Assembly (NCBI RefSeq): GCF_005048155.1
Contig: NZ_SUMB01000003.1
Coordinates: 372,001 to 436,000, forward strand
From: Streptomyces piniterrae
GTDB taxonomy: Bacteria; Actinomycetota; Actinomycetes; Streptomycetales; Streptomycetaceae
Reading direction: 5' to 3'
DNA: 64,000 nucleotides
Every line of letters starts with the position of its first letter. Position 1 is the first letter of the stretch. Shown one piece after another: positions 15,944 through 27,284 of this stretch. The notes beneath the pieces are model-generated. The model did no database searches, had not been told where the DNA came from, and saw only the letters and a program-made list of their open reading frames with translations. The translations under genes were made by a program, and so were the position numbers.

Positions 15944-16229
15944 CGAACCCCCACACTAGGTTTTCCCACTCGGCCCCCGGCACGCCTGAGTATGCACTCC
16001 AACACGCGCGGTCACCATGCCCTTTTGGCCAGAGTTGAAACGGGTCGCGCCACCGGGCCGGTGGCAGGAATGCTGTACTCAATTCAACGGCGGTGCGAAC
16101 GGCACGGATTGCTCGATCCCGTGGGGGGTGATGGGCAAATAACCAGCCGCTCAGCAGCCCCGTTGAAGGCCGCCTTCCCTCGCCGACTGGGATGGCGGCA
16201 GCTCCCGAGGGGGGAGTCCGGAGAAAAGC
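15944..16229. other. intergenic region, no gene
   Basis: About 290 bases between the divergently ending regulator promoter and the ppdK terminator. It must hold the promoter of the ArsR-type gene. I see no convincing coding frame and no strong operator palindrome. Confidence 0.4.
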
Positions 16230-16261
16230 GAGGGCGGGACCTCCGCACAGGTCCCGCCCTC
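16230..16261 (-). terminator. intrinsic terminator of ppdK
   Basis: A perfect 13-base inverted repeat, GAGGGCGGGACCT, with a six-base loop. Read on the minus strand, the descending arm is followed by CGCTTTTCT, a short U-rich tail. It lies about 110 bases past the ppdK stop codon. Confidence 0.8.
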
Positions 16262-16368
16262 GTTGGGGTGCCGGAGCCGACAGCGAGGCTGAGGGTCGGG
16301 TGCCATACAGTGCCGGCTCCGGTGGTTTCGCCAGGGGTGCCACGGCGCGCGTGGCGGCCCCCTACGGG

Positions 16369-19104
<2,736 letters not shown>

Positions 19105-19720
19105 GGGACTGGACTCCTCGCGGACGGCTGCCCTGACGGCGAGGAACATACCCAGATCGAAGGCTCATGGGTACGTCCACTTGGTCGACATGTGTGCGTA
19201 ACCCGTCGTCAGCCAGCAGATCGAAAGTGATCTCCGACGTTTGAGTGGCTTCATTAACTGAATGCATCACTGCGGTGCGGAGTCGAAGGGGCGAGATCCG
19301 ATTACTCTGCGCATTGAATTGCTTGATCACTCGAACAGATGAAGCGTGGCACCCGGTGCCATCATTGGAGAGGTGGAGCCCTCCGATGAGCGCTCATCTG
19401 AGCGTGCCCCCTATCAGGGGTGGCGAGAATCACGCGCTCGGACGGTGCTGGGTCCCATCATCCGGACCACCGTCGGGACCAGCTCGGACAACGCTTCGAC
19501 CAGCCCTCGCGGGCCCCACAGACCCCGTACGCCGGGGGGCACTTCCCGCATTCCGGGTCGATCCAGGCGCTCATTCGCGCCACGCGATGTGGTGTGCCGA
19601 ACGTCGGGATCAAGCCATAGTTCGCGAAGGGGCCGTGAGGTGGCGGGAATGACGCATCCGCGCCCCCGGTCGTATACGGGTCCGCCGCGCCCGGCGTGAG
19701 CCATGCGCCGTCGCGCGTCG
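19105..19720. other. intergenic region upstream of ppdK
   Basis: About 615 bases. The part nearest ppdK (19105-19330) is less GC-rich than its surroundings and is the likely promoter region. The rest, up to the MarR gene, has open frames on both strands but none with recognisable protein motifs, a good ribosome binding site and Streptomyces-type codon bias together. I call no gene here. Confidence 0.45.
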
Positions 19721-19760
19721 GGCGCCGGGTCATGGCTGCGGGCGCCGGGTCATGGCTGCG
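19721..19760. repeat. exact 20-base tandem duplication
   Basis: GGCGCCGGGTCATGGCTGCG occurs twice in a row without mismatch. The TGA stop codon of the MarR gene lies in the second copy (19750-19752, read on the minus strand), so the first copy lies just past the stop. It looks like a recent slippage duplication. Confidence 0.95.
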
Positions 19761-20373
19761 GGGAATGCGCCGGGACGGCCTCGCGGCCCGCCTCCGGCAC
19801 GCCCTTCGGCCGGCGTCCGCTGCGCCGAGGCCGCGGGGCCTCGCCGTCCAGCAGCTCCAGCCGGCGGGCCGCGCCGTGTGTCTCGACCTGCGCGACCACG
19901 CTGCGCAGCAGGTCGGCCAGCGTCAGCGCCTCGTCGTCACTCAACGCGTCGGTGACAAACGCCTCTTCGGCGTTGAACTGCGGGAAGGTCCGGGCCATCA
20001 GCCGCTCCCCCTCAGGGGTGAGCGAGAGCAGTGCGAGCCGGCCGTCGGCCGGATGGCCGTTGCGTTCCATCAGGCCGCGGCCCTGCAGCGTACGGGCGAC
20101 GCCGGTGAGCGTCCCTTTGGAGATCCCGGCTTCCTCGGCGACTTTCCGGGTCTCCGTCTCGCCCCGGATCCACACCACCCACAGCACCACGAACGCGGTC
20201 CAGGTCAGCTCGGCCGCGCGCAGCACCGAGTTCTCGAAGTGCTGCCGTACGGCGACCGCGGCGCGGTAGAGCTGCGCCACCGCCGCCATCCGCTCATGCC
20301 GGACGGGCAGATCGCCGAGTCTTGCCCGTACCGCCTGCTCCGTGCCCTCGATGGACCGGTACCCGCTCACCAC
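19750..20373 (-). CDS. MarR-family transcriptional regulator
   Basis: 207 residues, GTG start at 20373 with GAGGAG six bases upstream. The central winged helix shows ELTWTAFVVLWVVW, then ETRKVAEEAGISKGTLTGVARTLQGRGLMERNG, seen here as AEEAGISKGTLTGV (recognition helix), and the wing DGRLALLSLTPEGERL. The C-terminal 40 residues are Arg/Pro-rich and beyond the family's usual length. MarR proteins repress by binding palindromes as dimers and respond to phenolic or other small ligands. Its target is unclear: the next gene, dusB, is a housekeeping gene on the same strand. No convincing palindrome was found immediately upstream. Confidence 0.9.
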   Translation of the reverse strand: MVSGYRSIEGTEQAVRARLGDLPVRHERMAAVAQLYRAAVAVRQHFENSVLRAAELTWTAFVVLWVVWIRGETETRKVAEEAGISKGTLTGVARTLQGRGLMERNGHPADGRLALLSLTPEGERLMARTFPQFNAEEAFVTDALSDDEALTLADLLRSVVAQVETHGAARRLELLDGEAPRPRRSGRRPKGVPEAGREAVPAHSPQP

Positions 20374-20439
20374 GGCGTTCTCCTCGCTCCGTGCCCCCTC
20401 AGGGCTGGAACGGTAGCGCGGCCCCGCCGCCCGGCGGCG

Positions 20440-21591
20440 TCACCCGCCCGACGTGTCCAGCTCCGCGTCCTCCTGCACCGCCGTGCGGTCGTACGGGTCG
20501 TCCAGCCAGCCGTCGGGGAGGACGACCCGGTTGCGGCCCGAGGTGCGGCCGCGCGGGCCGTCGGCGCCCGCCGGCCAGGGCTGGTCCAGGTCCAGCTCCG
20601 AGAGCAGGGCGTCCAGCTGGTCGAGGGTGGAGGTGACCGCGAGGTTCCGGCGCATCTCGGAGCCGATCGAGAAGCCCTTGGTGTACCAGGCGACGTGCTT
20701 GCGGAAGTCGATGACGCCGCGGGTCTCGTCGCCGATCCACTCGCCGAGCAGCGTGGCGTGCCGCAGCATCACGGCAGCGACCTCCTTGAATGTCGGCTGC
20801 GCGAAAGCGACCTCACCGGCGCCGGGCTGGGTCCCGCTGCCCTCGAAGGCGGCCACGAGATCGCCGAACAGCCACGGCCGCCCCAGGCAGCCGCGGCCCA
20901 CCACGACCCCGTCGCAGCCGGTCTCCCGCATCATCCGTACCGCGTCGTCCGCGGACCAGATGTCGCCGTTGCCGAGTACCGGGATCTCCGGGACGTGCTC
21001 CTTGAGGCGGGCGATGGCGTCCCAGTCGGCGGTGCCGCCGTAGTGCTGGGCCGCCGTCCGGCCGTGCAGCGCGATCGCCGTGACGCCCTCCTCGACCGCG
21101 ATCCGCCCCGCGTCGAGATAGGTGAGGTGGTCGTCGTCGATGCCCTTGCGCATCTTCATCGTCACCGGCAGTGCGCCCGCGTTGGCCACCGCGTCGCGCA
21201 GGATCGAGCGCAGCAGATGCCGCTTGTACGGGAGCGCGGAGCCGCCGCCCTTACGGGTCACCTTCGGGACCGGGCAGCCGAAGTTCAGGTCGATGTGATC
21301 GGCGAGATCCTCCTCCGCGATCATGCGGACGGCCTTGCCGACGGTGTCCGGGTCGACGCCGTAGAGCTGGATCGAGCGCGGCTTCTCGGTCTCGTCGAAG
21401 TGGATCAGCTGCATGGTCTTCTCGTTGCGCTCGACCAGCGCCCGCGTCGTGATCATCTCGCTGACGAACAGGCCCTTGCCGCCGGAGAACTCGCGGCACA
21501 GCGTCCGGAAGGGGGCGTTGGTGATCCCGGCCATCGGGGCGAGCACCACCGGCGGCTGCACGGCGTGCGGTCCGATCTGCAGCAAAGTCAT
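20440..21591 (-). CDS. dusB: tRNA-dihydrouridine synthase (DusB family)
   Basis: 383 residues from the ATG at 21591, chosen because the family begins with the first beta strand of the barrel (VVLAPMAGITNAPFR) shortly after; the longer frame adds a Pro/Ser/Arg-rich stretch without conservation. The enzyme reduces specific tRNA uridines to dihydrouridine with FMN and NADPH. Visible motifs are ELNFGCP-type IDLNFGCPVPKVTRKGGG, with catalytic Cys106, the KMRKG strand, HGRTAAQHY, and VLGNGDIWS and VVVGRGCLGRPWLF for the flavin phosphate. It stands between the MarR gene and a divergent transporter. Confidence 0.95.
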   Translation of the reverse strand: MTLLQIGPHAVQPPVVLAPMAGITNAPFRTLCREFSGGKGLFVSEMITTRALVERNEKTMQLIHFDETEKPRSIQLYGVDPDTVGKAVRMIAEEDLADHIDLNFGCPVPKVTRKGGGSALPYKRHLLRSILRDAVANAGALPVTMKMRKGIDDDHLTYLDAGRIAVEEGVTAIALHGRTAAQHYGGTADWDAIARLKEHVPEIPVLGNGDIWSADDAVRMMRETGCDGVVVGRGCLGRPWLFGDLVAAFEGSGTQPGAGEVAFAQPTFKEVAAVMLRHATLLGEWIGDETRGVIDFRKHVAWYTKGFSIGSEMRRNLAVTSTLDQLDALLSELDLDQPWPAGADGPRGRTSGRNRVVLPDGWLDDPYDRTAVQEDAELDTSGG

Positions 21592-21728
21592 GGAGGACGG
21601 TTCCTTCGACGGGTGTGGAGAAGCCGCGGCCGACGGGCGTTCCGGCCGCCGCGACCTCCCATTGTCCCGCACCGCGCGAGCGGCCCCGCCAAGGCCGCCG
21701 ACCGCGGATCGTTTTGTAGCGTTCAGCC

Positions 21729-23183
21729 ATGCCTGAGCTCAGCCGGCGGAGGCGCCTGGTCGTGCTGGCGATCTGCTGTATGAGCCTGCTGATCGTCAGC
21801 CTCGACAACACCATCCTGAACGTCGCGCTGCCCTCCCTCCAGGACGAGATAAACGCCTCGGTCGCCGGCCTTCAGTGGACGATCGACGCGTACACGCTGG
21901 TCCTGGCCTCGCTGCTGATGCTGTCCGGCTCGACGGCGGACCGGCTCGGCCGGCGCCGGATCTTCCTGACCGGCCTGGTCGTCTTCGCGATCGGGTCGCT
22001 GCTGTGCAGCCTCGCACCCGGTCTGGAATGGCTGGTGGTCTTCCGGATGGTGCAGGCGGTCGGGGGCTCGATGCTCAACCCGGTCGCGATGTCGATCATC
22101 ACCAACACCTTCACCGAACCCCGCGAGCGGGCCCGTGCCATCGGGGTGTGGGGCGGGGTCGTCGGCATCAGCATGGCGGCGGGGCCGCTCGTCGGCGGGC
22201 TGCTGGTGCAGAGCGTCGGCTGGCGCTCGGTCTTCTGGATCAACGTCCCGATCGGCGCGCTCGCGCTGTTCCTCACCCTGCGCTACGTCCCCGAGTCGCG
22301 CGCCCCCAGGCCGCGCCGGGTGGATCCGGTGGGCCAGCTGCTGGTGATCGTGCTGCTCGGCTCGCTGACGTACGCGATCATCGAGGCCCCGGAGGCGGGC
22401 TGGCTGTCGGCGGAGACCGGAGCGTTCGTGCTGCTGGCGCTCGGCTCGCTGGGCGGGCTGATCCGGTACGAGCGGCGGCGCCGGGAACCCCTGATCGACC
22501 TGCGGTTCTTCCACAGCGTGCCGTTCAGCGGGGCGACGGTGGTGGCGGTCTGCGCGTTCGCCGCGCTGGGCGGCTTTCTCTTCATCAACACGCTGTATCT
22601 GCAGAACGTCCGCGGTCTGTCCGCGCTGGAGGCCGGTCTCTACACGCTGCCCATGGCCGGCATGACGCTGATTTTCGCGCCGCTGTCCGGGCGGCTGGTC
22701 GGCAGCCGTGGCCCGCGGCTGCCGCTGCTGCTGGCGGGTACCGGAATGGGGCTGAGCGGGGTGCTCTTCGCGGGGTTCGACGCCCAGTCGACGACGGCGC
22801 TGCTGTTCACCGGCTATGTGCTGTTCGGCATCGGCTTCGGCCTGGTCAACGCCCCTATTACGAACACGGCGGTGTCGGGGATGCCGCGCGCGCAGGCCGG
22901 TGTGGCGGCCGCCGTCGCGTCCACCAGCCGGCAGGTGGGGCAGTCGCTCGGCGTCGCGGTGATCGGCTCGGTGCTGGCCAGCGGGACGCACGGGACGGCG
23001 CGCGACGGCGACTTCGTCGCGGCCGTCCGCCCGGCGTGGTGGATCATCACCGGCTGCGGCGCGGCCGTGCTCCTGCTGGGCGCGTTGACCAACGGGCGCT
23101 GGGCGCGCGCCACGGCCCGCCACACGGCCGAGCTCTTCGAGGAGGAGCCGAGGGGGCACAGTCCGGCTGATGCCAGTTCGTAG
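21729..23183 (+). CDS. MFS drug efflux transporter, DHA2 (EmrB/QacA) type, 14 membrane segments
   Basis: 484 residues. The first membrane segment contains the DHA2 signature LIVSLDNTILNVALPSL, followed by QWTIDAYTLVLASLLML and the cytoplasmic loop GSTADRLGRRRIF (motif A). Antiporter motif C is seen as GVVGISMAAGPLVGGLLVQ in segment 5. These are the marks of proton-coupled multidrug exporters with 14 membrane spans. The gene is divergent from dusB, with 137 bases between starts. No dedicated regulator adjoins it. Substrates are not readable from the sequence. Confidence 0.92.
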   Translation: MPELSRRRRLVVLAICCMSLLIVSLDNTILNVALPSLQDEINASVAGLQWTIDAYTLVLASLLMLSGSTADRLGRRRIFLTGLVVFAIGSLLCSLAPGLEWLVVFRMVQAVGGSMLNPVAMSIITNTFTEPRERARAIGVWGGVVGISMAAGPLVGGLLVQSVGWRSVFWINVPIGALALFLTLRYVPESRAPRPRRVDPVGQLLVIVLLGSLTYAIIEAPEAGWLSAETGAFVLLALGSLGGLIRYERRRREPLIDLRFFHSVPFSGATVVAVCAFAALGGFLFINTLYLQNVRGLSALEAGLYTLPMAGMTLIFAPLSGRLVGSRGPRLPLLLAGTGMGLSGVLFAGFDAQSTTALLFTGYVLFGIGFGLVNAPITNTAVSGMPRAQAGVAAAVASTSRQVGQSLGVAVIGSVLASGTHGTARDGDFVAAVRPAWWIITGCGAAVLLLGALTNGRWARATARHTAELFEEEPRGHSPADASS

Positions 23184-23252
23184 GTGGGCGCTGGGGGGTG
23201 CTGTGGTCGCGGGGGGGGTGCTGTGGTCGCGGGAATACCGCTCCGCGCCCCC

Positions 23253-23315
23253 GCGTTGGGGCCTGCAAGGGGCGCTCGCAACCCTTAGGGGATCTGTTCG
23301 ACCATCCCCTAGGGG
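23253..23315. repeat. dispersed intergenic hairpin element, copy A
   Basis: A 63-base segment that recurs at 58513-58575 with, by hand alignment, 55 identical positions and no gap. It begins GCGTTGGGGCCTGCAAGGGG and contains the stem TAGGGGAT / ATCCCCTA around the loop ctgttcgacc. Similarity extends weakly a further 20 bases on both sides. It lies between convergent genes (a transporter from the left, a regulator from the right) and may act as a two-way terminator. Confidence 0.85.
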
Positions 23316-23370
23316 ACGCCCAGGGCCGCCCTAGGCGCCGACGCTCACCCCCGCACCGGCAGGACGACAC

Positions 23371-24372
23371 TCAAGCTCGCGCCGTCGCCAGTTCCTGCAA
23401 CAGTTCCAGGCGCTTTCGGGACGTCTCGTCCACGGGGGTGTACGTCACGAGCGTGGGGCCCGGGTTGGGGCCCGTCCACAGGCTGGTGGCGGCGAGTTCC
23501 ATGGCGCCGACCTTCGAGTTCTGGAAGATCTTGGTGCTGCTGACCGGGCGTACGACCTCATGCCGCGCCCAGATCGCGCGGAACTCCGGCGATGCCTCCG
23601 ACAAGCGCGCGACCAGCGCCTTCCAGGCCGGCTCGGCGACATGCTCGGCCATCGACGCCCGGAACTTGGCGGCCATCATGCACACCGAGGCATCCAGATC
23701 ACCCATGGCCGCCCGCCACTCGGGATGGGTGAACGCCAGCCACATGCAGTTCCGGTCCTCTTCGGGCAGCGCGTCGAGGTCGCACATCAGCTGCCCGTAG
23801 GTGCTGTTGTAGGCGAGGATGTCGAACCGGCTGTTCTGTACGACGGCGGGGAACGGCGCCACCTGGTCCATGATCTGACGCAGCGCGCGCGGAACGCCGG
23901 TGCATTCGGTGCCGGGGAGCGGGTCGATCGCACCGGCCAGCGCGAACAGATGGCGGCGCTCGGCCTTGTCGAGCAGCAGCGCGCGGGCGACCGCGTCCAG
24001 GACCTGCGGTGAGACATGAATGTCCCGGGCCTGTTCGAGCCAGGTGTACCAAGTGACGCCGACCGCGGCAAGATGCGCGACCTCCTCGCGGCGCAGCCCG
24101 GGGGTGCGGCGGCGGCTGCCGCGCGGCAGGCCGACGTGTTCGGGGGTGATCCGCTCCCGCCGGCTGCGCAGGAACGCGGCCAGCTCGGCCCGGCGGACGG
24201 CGTCGCCGCCGCCGCGCGGGGTGACGGGCCCCTTGGCGGGCTTCTTGGCGATCGCGCTGTCGGCCCCGCTGTCGGTCGCGCTGTGAGTGCCGGTGGCGGT
24301 CGCTCCGCCGGTCCCGGTCTCAGTCCCGGTGCGGCTGCGGGCGGCCTGAGTCAGCGTCACATCCACGGTCAT
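23371..24372 (-). CDS. helix-turn-helix regulator with MmyB-like ligand domain
   Basis: 333 residues. After a Thr/Gly/Ala-rich, probably disordered N-terminus (1-55), residues 57-130 form an XRE-type helix-turn-helix (RAELAAFLRSRRERITPEHVG, then GLRREEVAHLAAVGVTWYTWLEQ; the stretch TPGLRREEVAHLAAVG is diagnostic). Residues 150-330 fit the MmyB ligand-binding domain (VVQNSRFDILAYNSTYGQLM, then EEDRNCMWLAFTHPEWR and FQNSKVGAMELA). MmyB-type proteins bind fatty-acid-like ligands and usually control an adjacent divergent gene. Here that gene is an MFS exporter 102 bases away, with a clear palindrome between. It probably represses both genes. Confidence 0.9.
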   Translation of the reverse strand: MTVDVTLTQAARSRTGTETGTGGATATGTHSATDSGADSAIAKKPAKGPVTPRGGGDAVRRAELAAFLRSRRERITPEHVGLPRGSRRRTPGLRREEVAHLAAVGVTWYTWLEQARDIHVSPQVLDAVARALLLDKAERRHLFALAGAIDPLPGTECTGVPRALRQIMDQVAPFPAVVQNSRFDILAYNSTYGQLMCDLDALPEEDRNCMWLAFTHPEWRAAMGDLDASVCMMAAKFRASMAEHVAEPAWKALVARLSEASPEFRAIWARHEVVRPVSSTKIFQNSKVGAMELAATSLWTGPNPGPTLVTYTPVDETSRKRLELLQELATARA

Positions 24373-24394
24373 GCTTCCAGGGTGCCGGAGGCGC

Positions 24395-24444
24395 TATCCG
24401 GTTGCCAGGTGGCGCTGGTACCAGGATAAGAAGACTCTGGTACC
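24395..24444. promoter_or_regulatory. operator palindromes between the MmyB-type regulator and the exporter
   Basis: CTGGTACCAG (24415-24424) is a perfect palindrome. It is paired with CTGGTACC at 24437-24444 to give GGTACCAG N12 CTGGTACC. A longer imperfect inverted repeat joins TATCCGGTTGCCAG (24395-24408) to CTGGTACCAGGATA (24415-24428), 11 of 14 positions pairing across six bases. The cluster sits midway between the two divergent start codons. Confidence 0.65.
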
Positions 24445-24473
24445 CCTCTGAGCGACGGACGATCGTCGTCTGC

Positions 24474-25985
24474 GTGAACCATTCCGAGACCGATACCCGC
24501 GTACAGACCGATAGTCGCGTGCAGACCGACAGCCGGGTACAAACCGACAGCCGCGTGCAGGCCGCCGCCCCGAAGGCCGTACCGGACCGCCCGCTGCCGG
24601 ACACCACCGTGCTGACGCCACTGGGCCTGCTGACCGTCCTGCTCGGCGCGGCCCTGCCCATGATCGACTTCTTTATCGTCAATGTCGCGCTGCCGACCAT
24701 CGACCGTGATCTGCGCGCGGGGCCGGCGGTCCTGGAGATGGTGGTGGCGGGCTACGGCGTCGCCTACGCCACGCTGCTCGTGCTCGGCGGGCGGCTCGGC
24801 GACATGGTGGGTCGCCGCCGGCTGTTCCTGTGGGGCCTGGCCGCCTTCGGCCTGACCTCGCTCGCCTGCGGGGTGGCCCCCGACGCCTGGACGCTGGTGG
24901 CCGCCCGGGTCGCCCAGGGCGGCGCGTCCGCACTGCTGTTGCCGCAGGTACTGGCCACCATCCAGGCCACGACCGCCGGCAAGCGGCGCGCGAAGGCGCT
25001 CAGCCTGTACGGCGGTACGGCCGGTGTCTCCAGCGCCGTCGGCCAGGTGCTCGGCGGGCTGCTGGTCTCCGCCGACCTGGCGGGCTCCGGATGGCGCGCG
25101 GTCTTTCTGGTGAACGTGCCGATCGCGGCCGCTGCCTGGCTGCTGGCCTCCCGCGCGGTGCCCGAGACCCGGTCCCCGCATCCGAGCCGGGTGGACGGCC
25201 CCGGCACGGCGCTGCTCGCCACCGCGCTGATCACCCTGCTGCTGCCGCTGACCGAGGGGCGGGCGGCCGGCTGGCCGCTCTGGTCCTGGCTGCTCCTGGC
25301 CGTCTTCCCGTTCGCCGCCGGCGCGTTCGTCGTCGTCGAGCGCCGGGCCGAGCGCGTGGGCCGCACGCCGCTGGTCCCGCCGTCCATGCTGCGCATCCGC
25401 TCCGTGCAGAGCGGCCTCTCCATGATCGTCCCGTTCTCGGTGGGCTTCGGCGGCTTCATGTTCGTGGTGGCCGTCGCCCTCCAATCCGGCCTGCACTACG
25501 GGCCGTTCGCGGCCGGGCTGTCACTGGCGCCGCTCTGCGCCACGTTCTTCCTCGCCTCGCTGGCCGGACCGCGGCTGGTGCGGCGCTTCGGGCGGCGGGT
25601 GGCGATCGCCGGCTCGCTGATCCAGGCCTGCGGGCTGATCGGTCTGGCGCTGACGGTCCGCGCGGGCTGGCCCGACGTGTCGGTGGCCGGGCTGGCGCCG
25701 AGCATGGCAGTGCTGGGCATCGGACAGGGGATGCTCCTGCCGGTACTGATGCGCATCGTGCTGAGCGAGCTGCCGGTGACGCAGGCCGGAGTGGGCAGCG
25801 GCGCCATGGTCACCGCCCAGCAGTCGGGCGTCGCACTCGGCGCGGCCACCCTCGGCACGCTCTTCCTGTCGCTCCTCCCGTCCTCCGGCGCCCGCGATGC
25901 GCTGGTCGCGGCGCTGCTGGCGCAGCTGGCGATCGTGCTGGTCACGACGGCACTGGCGGTGCGCCTGCCGCACACGGTGCGCTGA
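24474..25985 (+). CDS. MFS drug efflux transporter, DHA2 type, with N-terminal hexapeptide repeats
   Basis: 503 residues from the GTG at 24474; a longer frame from 24402 would run through the operator region. Before the first membrane segment there are near-perfect hexapeptide repeats of the form QTDSRV, made by an 18-base DNA repeat. The body is a 14-span exporter: ALPMIDFFIVNVALPTI, then VAGYGVAYATLLVLGGRLGDMVGRRRLF in pieces (motif A GRLGDMVGRRRL) and VSSAVGQVLGGLLV (motif C). It is divergent from an MmyB-type regulator that probably represses it. The hydrophilic repeat region would be cytoplasmic. Confidence 0.9.
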   Translation: MNHSETDTRVQTDSRVQTDSRVQTDSRVQAAAPKAVPDRPLPDTTVLTPLGLLTVLLGAALPMIDFFIVNVALPTIDRDLRAGPAVLEMVVAGYGVAYATLLVLGGRLGDMVGRRRLFLWGLAAFGLTSLACGVAPDAWTLVAARVAQGGASALLLPQVLATIQATTAGKRRAKALSLYGGTAGVSSAVGQVLGGLLVSADLAGSGWRAVFLVNVPIAAAAWLLASRAVPETRSPHPSRVDGPGTALLATALITLLLPLTEGRAAGWPLWSWLLLAVFPFAAGAFVVVERRAERVGRTPLVPPSMLRIRSVQSGLSMIVPFSVGFGGFMFVVAVALQSGLHYGPFAAGLSLAPLCATFFLASLAGPRLVRRFGRRVAIAGSLIQACGLIGLALTVRAGWPDVSVAGLAPSMAVLGIGQGMLLPVLMRIVLSELPVTQAGVGSGAMVTAQQSGVALGAATLGTLFLSLLPSSGARDALVAALLAQLAIVLVTTALAVRLPHTVR

Positions 25986-26074
25986 CCGGGGCCGGCGGAA
26001 CCCACCCGGGCCGCTCGGGTCGACGGAGCACTGGCACATGCACCGACGCATACACCGACGCCTGTACTGACACT

Positions 26075-26110
26075 TGTCGACTGACAGATATTGAAATCTG
26101 TCAGTCGACA
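26075..26110. promoter_or_regulatory. perfect 15-base palindrome, probable TetR operator
   Basis: TGTCGACTGACAGAT and its exact reverse complement are separated by six bases (ATTGAA). The palindrome lies 55 bases before the GTG of the aldo/keto reductase gene and would overlap or sit just upstream of its promoter. A TetR-family gene follows the reductase, so autoregulation of the pair through this site is the simplest reading. Confidence 0.75.
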
Positions 26111-26164
26111 TGCCATAGTCGGTACACGCCACTGCTTCATCTCCCCGTCAGTCAGGAGCACCCC

Positions 26165-27169
26165 GTGCAAACCCGCACCCTCGGCACCACCGGCCCGCAG
26201 ATCTCCGCCCTCGGCCTCGGCTGCATGGGCATGTCCGCCCTGTACGGCGACGCCGACCGCGCAGAGTCCGTCGCCACGATCCACGCCGCCCTCGAAGCGG
26301 GCATCACCCTGCTCGACACCGGCGACTTCTACGGCATGGGCCACAACGAACTGCTCATCAACGAAGCCCTGCGCACGGCCCCAGCGGCCGCCCGCGAAAA
26401 GGCGCTGACCAGCGTCAAGTTCGGCGCCCTGCGCACCGTCGAAGGCGCCTTCACCGGCTACGACGGCCGGCCGGACGCGGTGAAGAACTTCGCCGCGTAC
26501 TCCCTCCAGCGGCTGGGCACCGACCACATCGACATCTACCGGATCGCCCGTGTCGACCCGGCCGTCCCGATCGAGGAGACCGTCGGCGCCATCGCCGAGC
26601 TGGTCGAGGCCGGGCATGTGCGGCACATCGGCCTGTCCGAGGTGGGCGCCGAGACCCTGCGCCGGGCCGCCGCCGTCGCCCCGATCTCCGACCTGCAGAT
26701 CGAGTACTCCCTCATCTCCCGTGGCATCGAGGACGAGATCCTGCCCACCGCCCGTGAGCTGGGGATAGGCATCACCGCGTACGGCGTGCTGTCCCGCGGA
26801 CTGATCAGCGGCCACTTCAGCCGCGACCGCAAGCTCGCCGCGAATGACTTCCGCGGTATGAGCCCCCGCTTCCAGGGCGAGAATCTCGACCGCAATCTCG
26901 ACCTGGTGGAGGCGCTGCGCAAGATCGCCGAGCAGAAGGGCGTGACGGTCGCCCAGACCGCCATCGCCTGGGTGCTGTCCCGTGGGGAGGACATCGTTCC
27001 GCTGGTCGGCGCCCGGCGCCGGAACCGGCTGGCCGAGGCGCTCGGTGCCACGACGTTCACACTGGACACCGAGGATCTGGCCGCGATAGAGCGCGCGGTG
27101 CCGGCCGGCGCCGCCGCGGGCGAGCGGTATCCCGCCGAGCAGATGGCGCATCTGGACAGCGAGCGCTGA
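26165..27169 (+). CDS. aldo/keto reductase
   Basis: 334 residues from the GTG at 26165, which has AGGAG seven bases upstream and begins with the family strand [19 protein letters not shown]. It is a TIM-barrel NADPH-dependent oxidoreductase: [10 protein letters not shown], the catalytic Asp and Tyr in [11 protein letters not shown], the Lys in SVKFGAL. The usual Y-x-H-R motif is replaced by YRIARVDP, so the His of the classical tetrad is missing, as in a subgroup of bacterial members. NADP contacts are near the C-terminus ([17 protein letters not shown]). The substrate is unknown. It is followed by a TetR gene and preceded by a strong palindrome. Confidence 0.92.
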   Translation: MQTRTLGTTGPQISALGLGCMGMSALYGDADRAESVATIHAALEAGITLLDTGDFYGMGHNELLINEALRTAPAAAREKALTSVKFGALRTVEGAFTGYDGRPDAVKNFAAYSLQRLGTDHIDIYRIARVDPAVPIEETVGAIAELVEAGHVRHIGLSEVGAETLRRAAAVAPISDLQIEYSLISRGIEDEILPTARELGIGITAYGVLSRGLISGHFSRDRKLAANDFRGMSPRFQGENLDRNLDLVEALRKIAEQKGVTVAQTAIAWVLSRGEDIVPLVGARRRNRLAEALGATTFTLDTEDLAAIERAVPAGAAAGERYPAEQMAHLDSER

Positions 27170-27284
27170 CCGCCGGGGCGTGTGCCGGGGGCGCCAGGTA
27201 CCGTCCGTAGGTGTCTGGCGTACGCACCCCGCCGGGTGGCCCCGTGCGCCCCGTCCGCTTCCCTCCGAAAGGCCGGCCCGCCGC

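Noticed and set aside
19458..19733. Minus-strand frame with DPECGKCPPAYGVCG
   Set aside because: The Cys pattern hinted at a zinc ribbon, but no second motif, poor codon bias and no ribosome binding site; I could not support a gene.
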